Source: JAIFWV01 sp964580495 (lineage in GTDB: Bacteria; Patescibacteriota; Doudnabacteria; UBA920; O2-02-FULL-48-8). From it: a stretch of 49,230 nt of DNA. Shown piece by piece: positions 46,055-49,230 of the stretch (its first letter is position 1; each line of letters begins with the position of its first letter). The position numbers and the translations under genes were made by a program. The notes beneath the pieces are model-generated. The model searched no databases. It had not been told where the DNA came from and saw only the letters and a program-made list of their open reading frames with translations. Location: assembly GCA_964580495.1 (NCBI GenBank), contig CAZOKE010000005.1:1-49230 (forward strand), read 5' to 3'.

Positions 46055-46110
46055 TTAAAAACGCAAGTCGCCGACCCGGGACATACGCGCAGCTCCGACT
46101 TAACGAATAA
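46055..46110 (+). promoter_or_regulatory. Candidate S4 leader hairpin
   Basis: In the 103-nt spacer before rpsD, AAGTCG (46065-46070) pairs with CGACTT (46096-46101), extendable through GTTAA/TTAAC. S4 is a known autogenous regulator in other bacteria, so a control hairpin here is plausible; the pseudoknot of the E. coli alpha operon is not evident. Confidence 0.4.
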
Positions 46111-46119
46111 CTATTTAAT

Positions 46120-46728
46120 ATGGCAAGACACATTGGACCAAAAATTAAGCCAAGCCGAAGATTCGGGCAGGCGCTGACGACCAAAGCCGAAAAGTATTTA
46201 GCCAAGAGAAATTACCGGCCGGGCCAGCATGGGCAAAATCCGCAGCGAGTTTCCGAATTCGGCATGCAGCTGCGCGAAAAGCAAAAAGCCAAGCTGACCT
46301 ACGGCATCATGGAAAAACAGTTCCGTAAATACTACCAGAAGGCATCCAAGAAAGTAGGCATTACGGGCGACGCTTTGATGCAGATGCTCGAAATGCGCTT
46401 GGATAATGTGGTGTTCCGCCTGGGATTTGGAAACACAAGAGCGCAAGCCCGCCAGCTGGTTTCGCACGGATTTTTCAACGTCAACGGCAAGAAAGTCAAC
46501 ATCCCGTCTTACCAATTAAAAGTTGGCGACGAAGTTTCGGTCCGCGAGAACAAGAAAAAATCCAAGTACATGCAGATTCTGGCTCCGGCTTTGGCGAATG
46601 CAAAAACCGTGGAATGGGTTAATCTCAATCCCGGCGATTTCTCGGGCAAAGTTTTGTCCACTCCTTCGCGCGACCAGATAGATACCTCCATCAATTCACA
46701 GCTGATCGTCGAACATTATTCTAGGTAA
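46120..46728 (+). CDS. rpsD: Ribosomal protein S4
   Basis: 202 residues, primary 16S-binding protein. ARHIGPKIKPSRRFGQALTT opens it, KYYQKASKKVGITGD and LEMRLDNVVFRLGFGNTRAQ give the core, and ARQLVSHGFFNVNGKKVNIP is the S4 RNA-binding domain. The N-terminal zinc cysteines are absent (the C-minus form). Confidence 0.96.
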   Translation: MARHIGPKIKPSRRFGQALTTKAEKYLAKRNYRPGQHGQNPQRVSEFGMQLREKQKAKLTYGIMEKQFRKYYQKASKKVGITGDALMQMLEMRLDNVVFRLGFGNTRAQARQLVSHGFFNVNGKKVNIPSYQLKVGDEVSVRENKKKSKYMQILAPALANAKTVEWVNLNPGDFSGKVLSTPSRDQIDTSINSQLIVEHYSR

Positions 46729-46755
46729 TTAATTATTTAAATATTAATCAATTTT

Positions 46756-47691
46756 ATGGAAAAGATTCCACTTCCAAATAAAGTCAGTTTTCAGGAACTC
46801 GGGCAGAACCACTACCAAGTTGTGATGGAACCTTTGTACCCCGGATACGGGGTGACAATAGGGAATGCCATGCGCCGAATCCTGCTTTCTTCCTTGCCCG
46901 GCGCGGCTGTCACAGCCGTGAAGATCAAGGGAGTGGATCACGAGTTTTCCTCCGTGCCAAACGTTAAGGAAGACGTGATTGAAATTATTTTGAATTTAAA
47001 GCAGCTGCGCATGAAAGTGCATTCCGCAGAGCCGGTTCATTTGGAACTCAAAGTCAAAGGCGAAAAAGCCGTAACCGCGGCTGACTTCAAAAAGAACGCC
47101 GATGTCGAGATAGTAAATCCGGAACTGCACATCGCAACCATCGACGGTAAATCGTCCGAACTGGAAATGGAAGTCGTCGTCCAAACCGGACGCGGCTATG
47201 TGCCAGTGGAACAGCGCGAAAACGAGAAATTGGAAATCGGCATGATTGCTGTTGACGCGATTTACACCCCGGTTAAGATCGTAAATTTTGAAGTCAAGAA
47301 CGCTCGCGTTGGCCAAATCACCAACTTCGACCAGCTGACGCTGACTTTGGAGACCGACGGCACAATCGACGGCAAATCAGCTGTTGACCAAGCCTCGCGC
47401 ATTTTGGTGGAGCACTTCATGATGTTTACCCGGGAAGAAATGGAAGCCCAACCCGCTATGGCGGAAGAGATTGTCAATCCGGAAACAGGCGAAGGCTTGC
47501 GAACGCCGGAAGAGGACGATTTGAAATCGCTGGGGCTTTCCAACCGGTCATACAACGCCTTGATTAAAAATAACATTACTAAGATTTCCGACCTGCAGCA
47601 CTTAACCCACGAGCAGTTCCTGAATATGGAAGGTTTGGGAGAGAAATCGATCGAAGAGATAGAACGGTTGATTAAGACGTATAATCAGTAA
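46756..47691 (+). CDS. rpoA: RNA polymerase alpha subunit
   Basis: 311 residues, assembling RNA polymerase as a dimer. The N-terminal domain has MEPLYPGYGVTIGNAMRRIL, SSVPNVKEDVIEIILNLKQL and GRGYVPVEQRENEKLEIGMI. After a linker, the C-terminal DNA-contacting domain is present (LKSLGLSNRSYNALIKNNIT, KISDLQHLTHEQFLNMEGLG). Standard length. Its position between rpsD and rplQ is canonical. The spacer to rplQ (47692-47730) is filled with TTCTAAGTTCTGAG words. Confidence 0.97.
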   Translation: MEKIPLPNKVSFQELGQNHYQVVMEPLYPGYGVTIGNAMRRILLSSLPGAAVTAVKIKGVDHEFSSVPNVKEDVIEIILNLKQLRMKVHSAEPVHLELKVKGEKAVTAADFKKNADVEIVNPELHIATIDGKSSELEMEVVVQTGRGYVPVEQRENEKLEIGMIAVDAIYTPVKIVNFEVKNARVGQITNFDQLTLTLETDGTIDGKSAVDQASRILVEHFMMFTREEMEAQPAMAEEIVNPETGEGLRTPEEDDLKSLGLSNRSYNALIKNNITKISDLQHLTHEQFLNMEGLGEKSIEEIERLIKTYNQ

Positions 47692-47730
47692 AAAGTACAG
47701 AGTTCTAAGTTCTGAGTTCTGAGTAAAACC

Positions 47731-48075
47731 ATGAGACATTTAAAGAAGAAGAAAATCGGAAAAGGACGGGATCACGCCAGGAAGCTTTTGCGCACCTTGG
47801 CTGCTTCCGCTATTGTCTATGAGAAAATCCAGACCACTGAAGCCCGCGCTAAACTGGCCCGGCAGCTGGTGGAAAAGATGATCACCAAAGGCAAAAAGGA
47901 AGATCTGCACAACAAGCGCCAGATTTTTTCAGCCTTGCCGGCCAATGCCGCGCGCAAAGTCATCGAAGTCCTAGGTCCGCGATACAAATCCCGTCCCGGC
48001 GGCTATACCCGCATCGTCCATCTTGGCAAAGCCAAAGACGGCATGCCGAAAGTGATACTAGAATTAGTGGATTAG
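47731..48075 (+). CDS. rplQ: Ribosomal protein L17
   Basis: 114 residues of the 50S subunit. MRHLKKKKIGKGRDHARKLL, RTLAASAIVYEKIQTTEARA and GGYTRIVHLGKAKDGMPKVI are diagnostic. It follows rpoA as in most bacteria. Confidence 0.96.
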   Translation: MRHLKKKKIGKGRDHARKLLRTLAASAIVYEKIQTTEARAKLARQLVEKMITKGKKEDLHNKRQIFSALPANAARKVIEVLGPRYKSRPGGYTRIVHLGKAKDGMPKVILELVD

Positions 48076-48150
48076 AATGCGAAAATAAGATATGCGAATA
48101 TCACGAACCGTTCATAATCCGCATAAATAATTGTTTCGCATTATATTTTT
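48076..48150. repeat. ATGCGAA/TTCGCAT word cluster before rplM
   Basis: AATGCGAAA (about 48077) and TTTCGCATT (about 48132) form an inverted pair, with ATATGCGAATATCACG between them. The right arm ends in TTATATTTTTATG, placing a -10-like TATATT at the rplM start, as at 4170-4189. Confidence 0.6.
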
Positions 48151-48570
48151 ATGAAAACTTATTTACCAAAAGTTAAAGAAGTAAAGCGCGCGTGGTATGA
48201 AGCCGATGCCTCCAAGTTTACCTTGGGCCGATTGGCGACGAGGGTTGCCACCATCCTCCGCGGCAAGCACAAAGCTTCGTTTACTCCTCATATGGATGTC
48301 GGCGATTTTGTGGTTGTGAAGAACGCGGAAAAAGTCCAGTTTACCGGCCGCAAACTCGATCAAAAACAGTATCATAGATTTTCAGGTTATCCTGGAGGCT
48401 TGTATACCAAATCATTGAAAGAGCGAATGGAAAAAGAACCGGAAAAGGTTATCCGCGATGCGGTTTACAATATGATCGACAAGAACCGATTGCGAAAACC
48501 GATTCTGCGCAGGCTGAAAGTCGTGAAAGGCGATAAGCACACCTTTAATATTGATAAGGAAATCCAATAA
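48151..48570 (+). CDS. rplM: Ribosomal protein L13
   Basis: 139 residues. KEVKRAWYEADASKFTLGRL, TRVATILRGKHKASFTPHMD, KVQFTGRKLDQKQYHRFSGY and the terminal LRRLKVVKGDKHTF match L13. Its stop shares a base with the rpsI start, as in the common rplM-rpsI pair. Confidence 0.96.
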   Translation: MKTYLPKVKEVKRAWYEADASKFTLGRLATRVATILRGKHKASFTPHMDVGDFVVVKNAEKVQFTGRKLDQKQYHRFSGYPGGLYTKSLKERMEKEPEKVIRDAVYNMIDKNRLRKPILRRLKVVKGDKHTFNIDKEIQ

Positions 48571-49133
48571 TGCCAACAACTACTCCGAAAAAAACTCCAG
48601 CGCGCCGAGGCCGCCCGGCAGGGGCAACTGCCCGCAAGCCTAGAGCTGCCAAGCCAACTGCCCCGATCCATGCCGCTAAACCGGCTGTGTTGGAATCAGT
48701 CTCAGAAGCCAAGCCGGCCCACAAGCCCATGGCCAAAACCGGGCATGGACATAATTTTTATGCCGTTGGCAAGCGCAAGACTTCAGTGGCCCAAATTGTG
48801 CTGGCTGAAGGCAATGGCTCAATCAATATCAACAAGCTGCCTTTCGAAGGCTACTTTATGACAACTGATCTGCAGCACATAGTGCAGCAGCCGCTGGCTT
48901 CGCTGGGAGTTGAAAAGCAAATTGACGTCAAAGCCAAAATCCATGGCGGCGGAATCCACAGCCAAGCCGAAGCCCTGCGCCACGCCCTGTCCCGAGCCTT
49001 GATCCAATACAATCCGGAATCCCGAAGCGTGCTTAAGAAACAAGGCTTCCTCACCCGCGACCCGAGAGTGAAAGAGCGAAAAAAACCAGGTTTGAAGCGA
49101 GCCCGCCGAGCGCCACAATTCAGCAAACGTTAG
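48570..49133 (+). CDS. rpsI: Ribosomal protein S9 with basic Ala/Pro-rich extension
   Basis: 187 residues. The core (about 60-187) is standard S9: YAVGKRKTSVAQIVLAEGNG, GGGIHSQAEALRHALSRAL and DPRVKERKKPGLKRARRAPQ with the basic C-terminal tail that reaches the P-site tRNA. About 57 extra residues precede it, rich in Ala, Pro, Lys, Arg and Thr (KKTPARRGRPAGATARKPRA), probably disordered and nucleic-acid binding. Start at 48570 overlaps the rplM stop; a later ATG at 48729 would give a normal-length S9, so the extension is likely but not proven. Confidence 0.94.
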   Translation: MPTTTPKKTPARRGRPAGATARKPRAAKPTAPIHAAKPAVLESVSEAKPAHKPMAKTGHGHNFYAVGKRKTSVAQIVLAEGNGSININKLPFEGYFMTTDLQHIVQQPLASLGVEKQIDVKAKIHGGGIHSQAEALRHALSRALIQYNPESRSVLKKQGFLTRDPRVKERKKPGLKRARRAPQFSKR

Positions 49134-49139
49134 AATTTC

Positions 49140-49167
49140 AAAACCAGCCAGAAATGGCTGGTTTTTG
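49140..49167 (+). terminator. Terminator of the ribosomal operon
   Basis: AAAACCAGCCA and TGGCTGGTTTTT stem with GAAA-type loop and T-run. After it, 49168-49230 shows nothing I can assign. Confidence 0.9.
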
Positions 49168-49230
49168 TCTTAGCATGGGTAAATATAGCTGCAAAAAACC
49201 ACCCCAGGATTGTGTGGTATTTGACCTTGT

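Noticed and set aside
1..49230. tRNA genes, CRISPR arrays, insertion sequences, integrase or attachment sites
   Set aside because: No TTCGA-type T-loops with matching acceptor stems, no regular direct repeats with spacers, no transposase or recombinase motif were found by reading.

Overview
The window reads as a near-complete stretch of a Candidate Phyla Radiation (Patescibacteria) chromosome, assembled from metagenomic data and carrying two 10-N scaffold gaps (5515-5524 and 9880-9889). Grounds for this, partly inference: short genes packed tightly with overlapping stops and starts, an alanyl-tRNA synthetase that lacks its C-terminal third, few Shine-Dalgarno sequences in front of most genes, several apparently leaderless promoters, and a surface proteome of CAP-domain, DUF11, sortase and peptidoglycan-hydrolase proteins of CPR type. 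TGA is used as a normal stop, so the recoded lineages (Absconditabacteria, Gracilibacteria) are unlikely. I found no tRNA, rRNA, CRISPR array or insertion sequence.

Layout. 1-4903: the end of an alkylguanine-DNA methyltransferase-like gene, a trypsin-fold HtrA homologue that has lost two of three catalytic residues, a HIT protein, and a complete dTDP-L-rhamnose set (rfbB, rfbC, rfbD, rfbA). 4947-13778: a membrane protein split by a gap, a CAP-domain membrane protein, a sortase, an unrelated self-contained secreted-protein cassette, then two sortase-substrate-like proteins ending in APKTG, a membrane segment and a basic tail. 13999-19879: GalE with an N-terminal extension, a family 2 glycosyltransferase, a subtilisin and a transglycosylase-like secreted protein that share a C-terminal repeat. 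19973-26811: an ABC exporter, small coiled-coil, DinB-like and alpha/beta-hydrolase genes, a DUF5666-like membrane protein, a diguanylate cyclase and a secreted coiled-coil transglycosylase. 26904-30255: an ECF sigma factor with a membrane partner, a divergent HxxxCxxC protein, two small genes with strong ribosome binding sites, and an M23 peptidase. 30332-37252: a polysaccharide locus with flippase, polymerase, three glycosyltransferases and a phosphotransferase-like gene. 37262-37681: a promoter-to-terminator unit on the minus strand without a convincing protein, probably a ~385-nt RNA. 37732-44436: CtpA-type protease, metzincin-like protease, alaS, Nudix hydrolase, cupin-type glucose-6-phosphate isomerase and a large membrane-anchored protein. 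44573-49167: the distal ribosomal operon infA-rpmJ-rpsM-rpsK-rpsD-rpoA-rplQ-rplM-rpsI under one strong promoter.

How it fits together. Most of the window builds or remodels the cell surface: activated rhamnose and UDP-galactose supply, glycosyltransferases, Wzx/Wzy-like export and polymerisation, peptidoglycan hydrolases, secreted proteases, and a sortase with two candidate substrates. Signalling is represented by an ECF sigma module and an apparently active GGDEF protein. Against this background a second class of gene stands out: short or orphan ORFs, each with its own TTGACA-17-TAnnnT type promoter, strong SD and terminator (8641-9846, 29097-29602, 36003-36396, and less completely 28236-28591 and 28650-29091). 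The most unusual signals are the minus-strand RNA unit, a leader with alternative anti-SD pairings at 28684-28806, an infA gene without a canonical start codon, a possible start-codon switch before rpmJ, and a signal peptide encoded by an intergenic-type inverted repeat at 17824-17917.
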